Shown: positions 1 to 12,800 of the stretch, piece by piece
How positions within the stretch are numbered: position 1 is the stretch's first letter
How the letters are laid out: every line of letters starts with the position of its first letter
Origin: Liolophura sinensis
Lineage: Eukaryota > Mollusca > Polyplacophora > Chitonida > Chitonidae
Assembly: GCF_032854445.1 (NCBI RefSeq)
Contig: NC_088306.1
Span: forward strand, 1,242,501 to 1,306,500
Length of the DNA stretch: 64,000 bases
Direction of reading: 5' to 3'
Made by a program: the position numbers and the translations under genes
The notes under the pieces: model-generated
Seen by the model: only the letters and a program-made list of their open reading frames with translations
What the model was told of the DNA's origin: nothing
Databases searched by the model: none

Positions 1-94
1 TAGACATCTTACCGAGTCCAGCACCTGCCAATCTTTGGTTTTACAACGTATGCATCCTTGGTCAACGTCTAATGATGCTACAAAATGCTGTCAC

Positions 95-269
95 CAACGT
101 AAACAGTTTGCCTTAATTTCCGACGCCATGATGGAATTCTCCTGTCGCTTGAACCCTGGGATATAATTCGTCATTGACTCGTACTTTTCCATTATCGTGA
201 CAACGCTCAGAGGACAGGCAATGAACGAGTCTAGAGAGGTTTCCGGACCACCCACGTGGAGATATTCTC
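95..269 (-). CDS. Possible internal coding exon, unrecognised
   Basis: On the - strand a polypyrimidine-rich acceptor (ttgttttgacag) is followed by an open frame of about 57 codons, then a weak donor (cgttg then gtgaca). The translation contains EYLHVGGPETSLDSF and YIPGFKRQENSIMASEI, which has mixed, protein-like composition with no low-complexity bias. I do not recognise the family. The exon would enter in phase 1 and leave in phase 2. No neighbouring exon could be joined to it inside the window, so it may belong to a gene whose body lies left of position 1. A chance open frame of this length is common in 64 kb, so this is only a candidate. Confidence 0.22.
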
Positions 270-1420
270 CTGTCAAAACAATAACGTAACAATACATGTT
301 CACGGGCCCTGTATAACCACCCTGATGGGATTATACTTGGGTTACGGGTTGAAATCTGTCCAAACCAAATTTCTGATCACTTAATCAATGCATGCGTTAC
401 AAGCTCTGTTTTACTTAATTAATTTTCATGCATTAGTCACATTTTAGTTTATACATTACCCGGTATAAGAAATATCATTTAAAAAAAAAACATGAAACAG
501 GCAAAATTAAGGCTATATACCTGTCATTTGGGTGTTGCTTGAAAGTGAACGATACCAATATTCTGAGTGTATGCTTGTAAACGTATAATTTGGTTATTTC
601 CTTGAGAACGAAACCATGCATGCAACACTTCGACCGAGACTGTGTACAAAGAAATTCTTGTATATGGACACCACACCTACCGGATGTATGTAGATGAATA
701 TTGATTTTCAAGAGGTATTATACCTTTAAATTTCGATGAGATCATACCGAGATACATTTTTTGTAATTAATATACTTATTCATTTTATGATATGGTTAGG
801 GTTAGGCCCGGATGACTATTTCAAGCTGTCTCTTTAAGTTTACCTGGGGCTATGTTGAGGGGTCAATATCATTCCCCGGAAGTTTGGCCGCTACAACGTC
901 GATGTTTATGGATGGAGAAGAAAACAAGCAAACGCCTAGTTCGCCAAGTGCCATGCATTGACAAAGCTCGTGACTTAGAGCTGAAATAGAATCAGAGATC
1001 GCCGAAGACCTGCATATTGATTGAAGCTCATCTCGGCGACCCTGCATGGAGGTCAAAAGACAACGAGAGCGACACTTGAACTGTAGGCCTATCGAGCCGA
1101 GGTCTATGTAAATTGGCATCGGTTCCACAAATCCAGTTATCACGCAGGTCCAGACTAGAAATTTGACTTAAACGCCTTTTTTTAAACATCCACAGCAATA
1201 CAAATTTGGAATGCGATGCACAGCAAGATTGTAGTGTTATACGTTATTTTGATTTAATTTCTTTTACCATGAAACTGTGAAATGTATATATAGGCCCTAT
1301 ATTGCTTGGGTTTTTCAATTTTGACTGGTCACACCCAACTGTGTGTGGAATCGAACCTTGTATTGGAAATTGAGCTTTCCTAAACACACATGCCATGCTA
1401 ATTTAACTTTTTTTGTGTGC
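270..1420. other. Non-coding or unassigned DNA
   Basis: No convincing gene is visible here. A 102-codon open frame on the - strand (about 1151 to 850) follows an acceptor-like tttctag. It reaches a stop six bases before a good donor (ccccag then gtaaac), so it cannot be read through as an internal exon. Confidence 0.4.
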
Positions 1421-1610
1421 TAACTCCTACATAAACAGCTGTTTTTAGAAAAATCTGCGTTTTACCTGAACAAAATATCTTTTGTTTTACTGCATTTTAC
1501 GCCAGATCGAAGTACTAACTCCTACCTAAACAGCTGTTTTTAGAAAAATCTGCCTTTTACCTAAAGAAAATATCTTTTGTTTTACTATATTTTACGCCAC
1601 ATAGAAGTAC
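1421..1610. repeat. Two tandem copies of a 95-bp unit
   Basis: The segment starting 'taactcctac' at 1421 recurs at 1516 with few differences. Both copies carry 'aaacagctgtttttagaaaa' and end near 'ttttacgcca'. The exact 95-bp offset and high identity point to a recent local duplication. No coding content is seen. Confidence 0.85.
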
Positions 1611-2533
1611 CTTTAATACCTGACGAACATATAACAAGCATAGGTGTACAAATATTTCTGTACACATACAAGAACGTACAGTGTAGCTATAGTGTTATAT
1701 ACAGGTTTACTGCACATTGACTGTGATGTACCATATCGTCCAATGACGCACATGCCCTCTCATTTTAGCTGGGTTTTTTTGCATGTTAGCGTCATGGATT
1801 ATATCTGAGGTACAGCTTGGTGTGTATACATGTATTTCATTGGCGTTTAAATACATTTACAGCACTTTGGCTGCGAATAAAACAGAAAAAAAAAATAAAA
1901 ACCTAAGGGGACAGAATATGCAAATTAGCCCAAACTGTCAGGAAATGCATGTTACTAATCAAAAACACACCCACACATTTTCTATTTCATGGCTCGGTAT
2001 GTATGTTATGCACGACCTCTACCATTTTGTCTAACAGCTGCAATGATGCTATGCTCTTTGAATCGATTCCACCATTTTTACAACAACAGTTTGTCACATG
2101 AGATGACAATTTAATGAACGGAACACCTGTGTCAAGGATTAATATTGATTGTCGATGTATACATAAGCCTATCTGCTATCAGGTTAATCGTTGACTTGGC
2201 TAAATGCCAGTTCTCCATTGTTCAGAAGCCGTCTAAAGTTAACAGGTATGCCAACTGCCTGTCGAAGGGAGGTGGTTTACTACAGGCACTCCGGTTTCCT
2301 CGGGCCATCAAAAATCATATATATATAATTCACTTGGGTACAAGGTGTTGCATGACGATCTAATAATAAGTAAATATTTTGCTGGCCTATGCCTAATTAG
2401 GCTGTCGGCCTATATGTGTGCACGGATATCGGCGTGGAAGGTACAGAAAACTGGGAACTACGTACCATTACAATTATAAAAGTAGATGTAAAGAAAATTA
2501 TCATACACCAATACTGTGCCGAAAAACCCTCAT
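1611..2533. other. Non-coding DNA, nothing recognised
   Basis: AT-rich sequence with no repeat family or gene that I can name. The short open frames here lack splice context. Confidence 0.4.
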
Positions 2534-2774
2534 ATTTATTTATTTGATTGGTGTTTTACGCCGTACTCAAGAACATTGAACTTAAGCGGCCAGCATTTTG
2601 GTGGGAGGTAACGGTAGAGCTCGGGGAAACCCACGATCATTCATAGGTTGCCGTAAGACCTTACCACGTACGGCCGGAGAGGAAGCCAGCATGAGCTGGA
2701 CTTGAACTCACATTGTTGAGAGGCTCCTGGGTCATTGCGCGGTACTGACTGGCGTGCCTGCTCACCACCTCGCC
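2534..2774 (-). mobile_element. SINE-A copy
   Basis: Read on the - strand this has the body (accttcccac-like, ggtttcc, ccaccataatg) and tail of the recurring tRNA-headed SINE. On the + strand the tail appears as 'tttatttatttgattggtgt'. The tRNA-like head at the high-coordinate end is degraded. It abuts a second copy directly downstream, giving two same-orientation SINEs head to tail. Confidence 0.8.
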
Positions 2775-2776
2775 CA

Positions 2777-2988
2777 TTTATTTATTTGATTGGTGTTTTG
2801 TGCCGTATTCAAGAATATTTCACTTATACGACGGTCGCCAGCATTATGGTGGGTGGAAACCGGGCACAGCCCGTGGGAAACCCACGACCATCCGCAGGTT
2901 GCTGAGAGAGCTTCCCACTTACGGCCGGAGAGGAATTGGTGAGAGACTGCTGGGTCATTAATTACGCTGCGCCACCTCACCCATGGGG
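2777..2988 (-). mobile_element. SINE-A copy with internal deletion
   Basis: Same orientation and family as the element just before it. The body is well preserved. The segment between 'cggccggagaggaa' and 'ttggtgagagactgctgggt' that normally carries the B-box region is missing. Confidence 0.8.
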
Positions 2989-3480
2989 GGACCCAAAGAA
3001 CTTTATACCACATAGGTATAGGTCTATAGTGTACTTACAATAAATGTATTATTGCTCCAACTTCGATAAACAATAAGGTAGACTAAATATGTTATGCATA
3101 AATATGCGAATACTCGTACATGGAGGCTACGGTACGTAATTATTGTAGCATATGTTTTCATAGACATATGCAGGTTGGTTCTTTATCTATAGCTTTTACG
3201 CATACGTATTAAATGTTAGATTTTTTAATAGCTGTAATGACATTTCTCTTGGTGTTTCACTCTGTTTATTATGTAAAATGGTTTAAAACAAATGACATTA
3301 ACCAACCGAAACAGGCTTATAACTGTGCAGATGTTGCTGGTTGCATTTGTAAATATTTTAATAAGATGACTCGGTCTAAATGTATAAGACTGCAGGTATA
3401 GGCCTATTCTAAAAGATGAGCAATCACGGTCTTACACGTACAAAATCTAACCTTTAATTAAATATTTGGGCGGGTTTTGA
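2989..3480. other. Non-coding DNA upstream of DNAJC3
   Basis: AT-rich spacer. No recognised repeat or gene. Confidence 0.4.
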
Positions 3481-3572
3481 ATAACATGCATAAACATTAA
3501 GCCATCCAGTTGTCTGTACCCAGCCGGTCTTAATATTGTGCGTTCTTTTTACTACTCGGCACATGGCTTGTA

Positions 3573-3612
3573 CACGTCAGAGCTCGCGCCGGATGTGCTC
3601 TTCTCAGCCAAT
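3573..3612. promoter_or_regulatory. UPRE-like core plus CCAAT box upstream of DNAJC3
   Basis: CACGTCA at 3573-3579 is the reverse of TGACGTG, the core of the unfolded protein response element bound by ATF6/XBP1 in animals. A CCAAT box lies at 3608-3612. In vertebrates DNAJC3 is an ER-stress-induced gene. Both sites lie about 160-200 bp upstream of the start codon, where a proximal promoter would be expected. A full ERSE (CCAAT-N9-CCACG) is not present, because here CCAAT is followed after seven bases by CCACA. Short motifs like these can occur by chance. Confidence 0.35.
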
Positions 3613-3772
3613 CAAATTCCCACACATACTCCCAGTATGCCCGGGTACTCGCCGATCTAGGAGATGGCTTGATATGCCTGGTGTTGTTTATTAGCAAACT
3701 CTGACAGAAGAACAGGTGATTTTCATGGTGACAAGAGATCTGATGGAACCCCAAACTCAGGGGCAGCCGAGA

Positions 3773-3851
3773 ATGGCCGAAGTAGCTAGCATAATTGGCG
3801 TGTTGCGTTCCTTGGCGGTGTTTTTTCTGACCATGGACATTCATTTCACAG
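3773..3851 (+). CDS. DNAJC3: DNAJC3 exon 1 (signal peptide)
   Basis: Encodes MAEVASIIGVLRSLAVFF and a further eight residues, a short charged start plus a hydrophobic core, matching the ER signal position of the family. It ends in phase 1 at a gtaaac donor. A stop in frame at 3692-3694 bounds the reading frame upstream. Confidence 0.85.
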
Positions 3852-6800
3852 GTAAACGTCATTTGCTTTACAACAACAACACCATGTTAACCAGCTGATG
3901 GTGCCGTGAGGATCGATTGCAGATGATAAGTCTGTCTATGAAAATATGACAGATTGTCACTTTGGAAGATATTTGCTGTGTAGTTGAACATTTTAAAATC
4001 TGCTCAGCCATTAAATCTTTATTGTAAAACTCCTTTCAGGTGATACACCTATATTTCAAGCTACCGGTATTTTCGTTTTGAAATGTTGTTGAGTAAAATT
4101 GAAATTTAAGAATGCAAAGAAAAAAGGTTAATAGCCCAAAATAAATTCAAGTTTGTGAAAGGCACCTTATTCATACAAGTATAACTACCTACTTTGTTGT
4201 ACATAAATCAGTGAAGTAAAAATACAGACCGTTTCAAACAGTATATTGTAAACTTGAAGTACTGGTATTTGTATAACTAATTAGCCAAATTCGGGTAAAT
4301 ACTACTTCAGCCATCTCAATCATCAAGGAAGCTATTAAGGCAAGTTGGCATTTCAGGAGTCCAGCAAGTTCACTCAGATATGGTAGAGACATGGTGGTGG
4401 CTCTCACAAAACTAACACAGGTAAAGGGGCAACATTTTACGGCACTTGGTAGACGGAATACATATCTCCCTTAACCGGGTCTGTCGGCCCAATGATCCCG
4501 TTAACAGCTATCGTAAAGTTACGCCTTTTAGCTATGTTAGTTCATGAGAGTCCCCACCCTGTCTCGTCTCAATCTGCGTGAACTCGCGAGATTCCTGAAA
4601 TGCTGATTTGGCTTACTGTGAAGCACAGTGTTTTCCAGGAATCAGCTGTTGCCTCGTTAACAGACTGTAGAAAACTCAACACCTTAAAAATCCACAGAAG
4701 TAGATAGGAGCTGCTGTTTTAGTATTCCCTTGTTTAGTTGTGCGGTCAATGCCTGTGTTGTGTTGCAGGTGTGGAGGGTATAACAGCACAGGAGGTGGCC
4801 CAGCATCTGGAGATGGGGAAGAAACTGTTAGCCGCAGGACAGCTGGCAGATGCCCTCAGCCACTACCATGCTGCCGTGGGTGAGTTCACCTTTACAGCTG
4901 GGGGCCTCCTTGGCTCAATTAGTTAGCGCACTAGCGCAGCGTAATGACCCAGGAGTCTCTCACCAATGTGGTCGCTGTGAGTTCAAGCCCAGCTCATGCT
5001 GGCTTCCTCTCCGGCCGTAAGTGGGAAGGTCTTCCAGCAACCTGCGGATGGTCGTGGGTTTTCCCCGAGCTGTGCCCGGTTTCCACACCACATAATGCTG
5101 ACCGCCGTCTTATAAGTGAAATATTCTTGAGTACGGCATAAAACACCAATCAAATAAATAAATAAACCTTTACAGCTGAGGAGATGTTAGGGGAGAAGGA
5201 CACAATAAAATAACAAAACAAAGACTACGGTTTAAATAATTGAAATAGAGAAAGTTATGCCTATGGATGAAAAAAACGAAAAAAAGAAACATATTTTTGA
5301 ACCATAGTTGATCTCTTAATAACCCCTGTAGTTCATGCATATTTTCCATCAATGGTCAGAAGTTTTCGGCAATGATGACATCAATAGAATCAACGGGAAC
5401 CCCGGGACCAATTTAGCGCCCTTCCAATCGTCTCACCCCCACACCCCAACCTCCTATCCTCCTTAGTTTTGACAGTTATCACTGTTCATGTCACCACTGC
5501 AGGCTACCTAATTTCCAGACTGACGACTGGTGCCTTAGGAAAAGTGTATTGTTTAAAAACATGTTTACATCCCAAGAAGAAAGCTGGGAAGCTTTTCTGT
5601 AACGTCATATGTTTAATAGTACACAGACTAACTGAGAAATAAATACCTACAATTTGAGGCTATACTGGAGATTTTTGGCAAATAAATTCTAATTTAATTT
5701 TTGGGACTGATATTAGCAGTGTTGTTAGTAGAATATTACATTTCTTCACAAGCCTTTTGGAAAAGTAAAGATATGGGTATGTTGTTCATTAGATGGTCTA
5801 ACCATGTGAGAAAAAGGAAACTCAGTATTCTTGTTAGAATTACATATGTATTGGCTAAAATGAGCAGACCAGGTGTCCGAGAAATTAGAAGAAATAGGGT
5901 GTCAGACTTGTACATGTATCTGTACAACTGATTCAGAAGTTTGAAAATGTTATTACCCTACAATATGAGGGTAGTATTTTGTGAACGGTACTTATTTAGG
6001 GCTATTTAAGAATAAGAGCAAAAGTTCTAAGAGCCGATTCCACAAAGACATTTTTGACTTAAGTCAAAACTTAAGACTTTGTCACAGTGCTTAGTTTGTG
6101 GTACTGATGCTTGAAATTTTGATTTATTTGTCTTTAAGTGAACATTAAGTCTGCCACTATATATACATAGAAAAAAATGGTATAGGACACAGTTATCACG
6201 GAAAAATATGTGAAATCTTTTATGAAGTTTTGAAAGCCGAGAAGATGAGATTCTGCATTGGGGGTATGGCACTGATGGACAGTTCGCTCCGAGTAACCAT
6301 GTTGTAGAAGCCCTTATGAACTTGACCAATCACTAGCGCACATGATAATTGACTGTCATGTCCAAAAACCTGTTAGTTCTCGATTGTCAGTGTGGTTTCT
6401 TATAGTTCATGGACAGATATCATTGAAATAAATGTTATTTTGCAGTTAGTTTAAGTCTTAAAACTGATACATTTTTTGGCGACACACCTATGAGTAGGGA
6501 ACTGAGAATGGCAGGCCATGTCACAATGTGTACATGTTTGGCAGGATACTGCAGTAAGTTGTCAGGGTGAACTTGCAAGAAAATCGCAGCATGAGAGTCA
6601 TTGCTTGAAGAAATTATTGTGATTTTGCATTATATTTCCTTAGTAAAGTCAGATTTATTATGAAAAATATCTTCCCAAATCTGAATCAAAGAGTCTGGTA
6701 TCAGTCAGAAGGTCCTGTTATGTTTGGTAAATTCGCTGAAATTGGTTCAGCCAGCTTGGGCAAAAGCTTACACCCATGCAGGACGAGGACAAATAGGGCT

Positions 6801-9800
6801 GCTAAAACATGACGCTTGTGTCCACTAACATCGCCCTGACTGAGCGCCAAACTAAAAAAAATAGTTTTCAAATTGTATTTTAATTTTGACCTAAGTCAGA
6901 AATAGCTGTGTGGAATTGGCACCAGTCGCAGTATCTGTAAATAAAGGTCGCTCCATCTGAAAGGTTTTAGGTCATGCAGTTTCCAAATATGATTTCCATG
7001 AAATCTGACATTTTTCACCATGTAGTAAATTCATATAAACAGGTGATATACATGTAATAAAAACAGAAATACAAATAATTGATCAGTGAAAATTATCCAG
7101 TTAGTTAAAATTTATTCCTCTGGCCGTATGTGAGAAGGTCTGGGAGCAACCTGCGGATGGTCATGGGTTTCCCCAGGGCTGTGCCCGGTTTCCTCCCACC
7201 ATAATGCTGGCTGCCGTCATATAAGTGAAACATTCTTGAGTACTGCGTTAAACACTAATCAACTAAATAAATAAATAAAATTTGTGTCTGTTTTAATTGT
7301 GGTTGTCTGTGGTTTCCCCTGACAGATGGAGACCCATCAAACTACATGACATATTTCAAGCGTGCCACAGTGTTTCTGGCCTTGGGGAAGTCACGTTCTG
7401 CGCTGCCCGACCTTGACAAAGTAGTGGAACTGAAACCAGACTTCACAGCTGTAAGTCCGGGGGCCTGGTCTCCTATCAACTATCTACTTCAGGGGTCAGA
7501 GTGTTTGGCCTTTCCCTTGTTTTTTAAGGGCTCAAAAGGGTTCATTTTTCTTTTAATGTATTTTTTTTTAAGAACCCACATGCATTCCCGTAACTTCAAC
7601 TCAACGGGAGTCCGACTTAGATCCCTGTATTTTCCAAGTCATCTTTAGTGCTCAAGTCAATACAAATAGATGATAAATAGTAAGCAGTATCACAGATAAA
7701 TACTTCATTCTTTAGGCAGCTATAGATCTAACTGATGACGTAAAAAAATTTGTTGTTGTTGTTTCTTTAATTTGTGGAATTTTGGGGGAAATTGGATTCC
7801 TGGATTCCCATCAGAAAATAAGCTCTGCTGTAAATATAAAATAAATGACTCTATTTAATCAGCCTTAAAAGGATATAGTCGTGAGTTAATATTTATGGTT
7901 AAAAACATTTCAAACCTTGTAGAAATTTGATTTTTGTTTTTACAGACTCAGATTTCTTTGATTTGACTTTCATTTTGCAGGCCCGTATCCAGAGAGCAAA
8001 TGTGTTACTGAAGCAAGGAAAGCTTGACGAGGCTGAGAAAGATTACAAGACTGTGGTAAGTTGAGGTTTGCACGGCAGTGGTGTTGTACGCTGAGCACTG
8101 GTAAAGTAGTACCCCTGTGCTGCAAGAGAACACTGATCAACCTAGGTCTCGGTTGCTTGTGGAGAGGCGCCTGATTGGAATGGCTTCTTTAAACAATACA
8201 CTGTGCCAGTGACTTGGTTTAAGCTACTGATAATTAATTATTCGTTTCTCGCGATCCTTGTTCATGTATATTTTTGCGGAGAATAATTAAGATCATTAGT
8301 GTCTTTTGTCATTTTCCATTAACCAAGATTGTATTTTACGCAAAGTTTACAACAAAAGAAAGTATATTTTCAAGAAATATATTTGGGGCAAGAAATCGAT
8401 AATTAATACCTACATGCAATTATCGCTTGTAGCATAGTATGAAAGTTTGGGAGGACGGTCATGGCTGAAGAGAAATAGTCAAATAACTGTGGCCATGTCA
8501 GATTTTGGTTTCACACAAAAACTTTATTTATGCTGTGAAATTACATGTAGTTGGGGCTTGAGAACTCTGTGTTATTTGTGTAGCCTGGTCATTCTCAGTC
8601 AGCCCTTTATTAAATAAAGACTAGAATATGAGTAATGTATATTTGAAAATATTCAGGTTAGTACAAGAAGTTTTCACGTTAGATATCCAGACTAAGTACA
8701 CTCATGTACTTTGGGACTCATTGTTTTGATTTTTGTTTTAGATTGAGAAGGACCCTGAAAATGCTGAGGTCAAAGGTCACCTGGCTGAAATTCGTCCAAT
8801 GAAAGAAGAGATACAGACGGCTCATTACTATTACGACCGTGGGGACTACGAGGCTGCAATCAGTATTTTGTCCAGACTTGTGGAGGTTAATGTTTATGTG
8901 ATGTGTATTGTCTGATACAAACTGACCTTGAAGTTTGTTTAGGCATGACTAGTGTGGGTACCCTAGGAAAGAGGAGATAATAATTACAAAGAATTTTTTG
9001 GTTTTGTATGAAATTGTTCCAGAAAATTGTTCCTGAAAATTGTTCTTAAAGGGCTTCTGAGATTGCTGGGATAATCATTCTGTTTTATATTCCCTCCAAC
9101 ACACATGTGCATGTGAAACTCTGTATTGCAAACAACTGAGCACCAGAAAGGCAGGTATAGTGCTCACACTTTATCCTAGATCACTCCCCTTTCTCCAAGT
9201 TGGCAATTTTTTCAACTTCGAGTTAGCAGTTATAGTCTCTTTAGGGAGGTAACCGTCTTTAGTTTCGTCCGGGAAAATCTTGAAAGTCATGCAGGATTGG
9301 GTGTAGCCCTAAGTAGGGGAGACCAAAACAATAACGAGAGGGTGAAAGGAAATGAATGATCAACAGAGTGAGTGTGATGTTCTTTATATTCATGATTCAA
9401 ATTTCTGGAGTTGCATGTATTAAAGGCATGCAAAAGTCTCCCAGAATGCAACTTGGCAAACATGGCAACTACTCTCTTCCTTATGTATTCTGGTTTATTT
9501 CCATTATTCCTGCATAATTCTATTAAAATTTTAGATATATGAAGAGAAAGAATCTCCCATTTCTTTAATCCAGGGTTCCCACTGGTCCATTTGAATTGTT
9601 TTTCCATTTCCCTTGAAAAAGGGTTTATTTTGTGATAACAACTTGAAAGCATTTAACTCAGTGTTAAAATCATATATTATATTTGAACTGGACTGATAAA
9701 TAAGCAACCTAAATAATGTTGTGTGTTTAAACTGAATGCTGCTTTATCTGCTGGAAAACAGGGGATAGTGGGAAAAGCCCTAGAAAACATAGGATAGTGG

Positions 9801-12800
9801 GTCCTGGACAGTCCTAGAAAACATAGGATAGTGGGTCCAGGACAGTCCCAGAAAACATAGGATAGTGGACCCTGGATAGCCATGGAAAATAGGGAATATT
9901 GGGTCCTGGAAAACATAGGATAGTGGGTCTTGGATAGTCATGGAAAACAGGGAATATTGGGTCCTGGAAAACATAGGATAGTCAGTCCTGGACAGTCCTG
10001 GAAAACATAGGATAGTGGGTCCTGGATAGTCCTGGAAAACATAGGATAGTGGGTCCAGGATAGTCATGGAAAACATAGGATAGTGGGTCCTGGATAGTCA
10101 TGGAAAACATAGGATAGTGGGTCCTGGATAGTCGTGGAAAACAGGGAATATTGGGTCCTGGAAAACATAGGATAGTGGGTCCTGGATAGTCATGGAAAAC
10201 ATAGGATAGTGGGTCCTGGATAGTCCTGGAAAACATCGTCATGGATGGAAACCCTTTTCATCAAACGTCTAATTGGCGTTTCACTGATTTGTTCTCAGAT
10301 TTGTCCTTGGAATGCAGAACTACGTGAACTGCGTGCAGATTGCTACATCGCCATGGGTGAATACATTAAAGCTATCGGAGATGTTAGGTCAACGACAAAG
10401 CTACGAAACGACAACACAGCAGCCTATTACAAAGTCAGTAAACTTCACTACGACATAGGAGAGGCAGACGAATCTTTGATGTAAGTCCCCGTTGCGTGTT
10501 TTACAAAGCTGTCGCAATGCTTTGTCAGACCATGGAGAAAGATCTTCACTATATGTTGTCATTGATGTCACGTCAGGCGAATTGACCCATTATGAAAGCC
10601 CAATATAATACTCTGTAGAAACCATGTTTTGAAATAAGATGCCCACCTTATAATAGAAGAATTGAAAATAACTTTCACTTTAGAAAGAAGTTTCAATTTT
10701 GAACTAAAAATTGAGCAATAATGAAACTTGCTGACAAGTTTTGAAATAAAAAATTAGCTCTTTTCGAAAGAAGATCTTTGTTTTTTTCTTTGTTTCAAGA
10801 GTTGTAAATATATATTTAAGATGTGGGACTTATTGGGACAAAACAGAGTAACATGTCAGAAGTGGTGGGAGTTGTGTCAGAATTTTTGGCTTCTGACCGA
10901 CTGTTTCCTCCACCCATTAACCTGACAGCAAGCGTAAAAGTGGATCCTTATTATCTGCAGCAATGGCAAACAAATAACTGAAAGAATAATTACTGTTTGG
11001 TTTAATATTTTTTTTGCTTGTTCTTACAGGGAAATTCGTGAATGTTTAAAACTGGACCCAGACCACAAGCAGTGCTTTCCACATTATAAAAAAGTGAAGA
11101 AGTTAGTAAAACAGTTACAGTCTGCTAGAGAACTCTCCAATGAACAGAGATTCGAAGAGTGTATAGACAAAGCCAACCAAATTTTAAAAACCGAGCCAGA
11201 AGTGTTCCCGTATGTTCTTCGAGCCAAGTCACATATATGCCACTGTCAATCTAAGGTATGTCTTCATTTCTTGATGGTGTCAGGTAATGATATTTCACCT
11301 AAAGTTTAGACTTTTTAAAGTGACACATATTTTCTTTATTCTGATTGATTCATCCACCTTAATATAGGGCCACAGAGGAATTATTGTGAAGTTTGATCAC
11401 TTTCTTACAAGAAAAGGTAAAATGTTGGCAACAGAATTATCATTTCTTTGCGTGCTTTTGAAAGCACATTTATACCAGGACAAGCAAAAGCACACTATTC
11501 AGTTATGGATTTACACAGCTCCTTATGCTAGGCCGATAACACTATACGTTTTGCAAAACCCTACAATTGCCAACTCAAAAAATGTACTTTTGTGCCAAAA
11601 ATTAAAGTAAACAGGTTGCTCTGAAGTTTTATATGTGAAAAGGTTGAGAAAATAATGTGGCATCATCACTGTCTTGCAATCAGATGATCATTACACCATC
11701 TCTTTCTTTACATGTTTTTTTTTATGTGTTTTTTTTTTTTGGAAAAACTAAGGGAAGCCGACTGAACTTGAACTTTATTATAAACATTCTGTAAATGAAG
11801 ACCATACATGTTTGTATGTGTTTATCCCCAGTCTCCGTTCTCCTTTCTCAGATTGGACATGTACGTGACGCTGTGAACGCCTGTAACGAAGTGCTACATA
11901 TGGATCCAGACAATGTAGATGCCCTCTGTGATAGGGCCGAGGCATTTATAGCTGATGAGCAGTATGAACAAGGTGAGTTATCTCCCCCTTGGTCCACAGA
12001 TGTCCCTCCCTCGATCCACAGATTATGGCCAGTTGTCTCCCCTTGTGAGAGTTAAAATAAACCATTGACAGCTCATGGTTTTAAAAACTGTATGTACAGG
12101 TAAATTTTCTTTGTTTCCGTGAAACAAGAGGAAAAATCCATCGTCTTGCTTTGCATTTGGGATAAATGTGATGCCTGTTGTGTCTTAACGAAGCCTGACT
12201 TTTTGATGGTGTTATGTGAGAAACAGAAATTTCTTGTTCCTGTGTGCTGTGTTACTTAGCTAAGCAATATAACGTTTTAATGGTGGACACTAAAAGATCA
12301 TATTTGTGTATATATAATGTCATAGTAGAGCTGTGATTGGAGCATTTTGTGCATGGTTGTTTCCTCAGGTGTTAATGATTACCAAAAAGCTCAGGGAATA
12401 GACGGGGAGTCCCGGAAGGTACACGAAGGTTTAAAAAAGGCACAGAAGCTGCTCAAACAGTCTTTAAAAAGAGACTATTATAAAATATTAGGTGTCAAAA
12501 GGTAAGTCACAATCAAATATAAATTTGTTCATGCTTTTTTTTTTTCGAGGTTTTTCCAAATTTACTCATATTGCAAATACTTGGTTTATACAATTCAAGG
12601 GTACAGGATTATACCTCGGGGTGCGTACAAGTATTAGAAAGAGAGAGAAAAACAAAGGAATTGCATGGTACATGGCTTGTAATTGACACAGTGCTTGTAA
12701 AAGATCTGATAATCCTTGATATGAAAGCTTGTTTTGCTTTTATATGTACAAATAATTATACACTTCTACTGGTGTTTGTTTCTGTTTAATTAGAATTTTT

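Noticed and set aside
850..1151. 102-codon - strand open frame after an acceptor-like site
   Set aside because: The frame stops six bases before the only good donor, and the protein resembles nothing known.
9780..10242. Several - strand open frames rich in DPLSYVF
   Set aside because: They are by-products of the 34-bp minisatellite in DNAJC3 intron 5.
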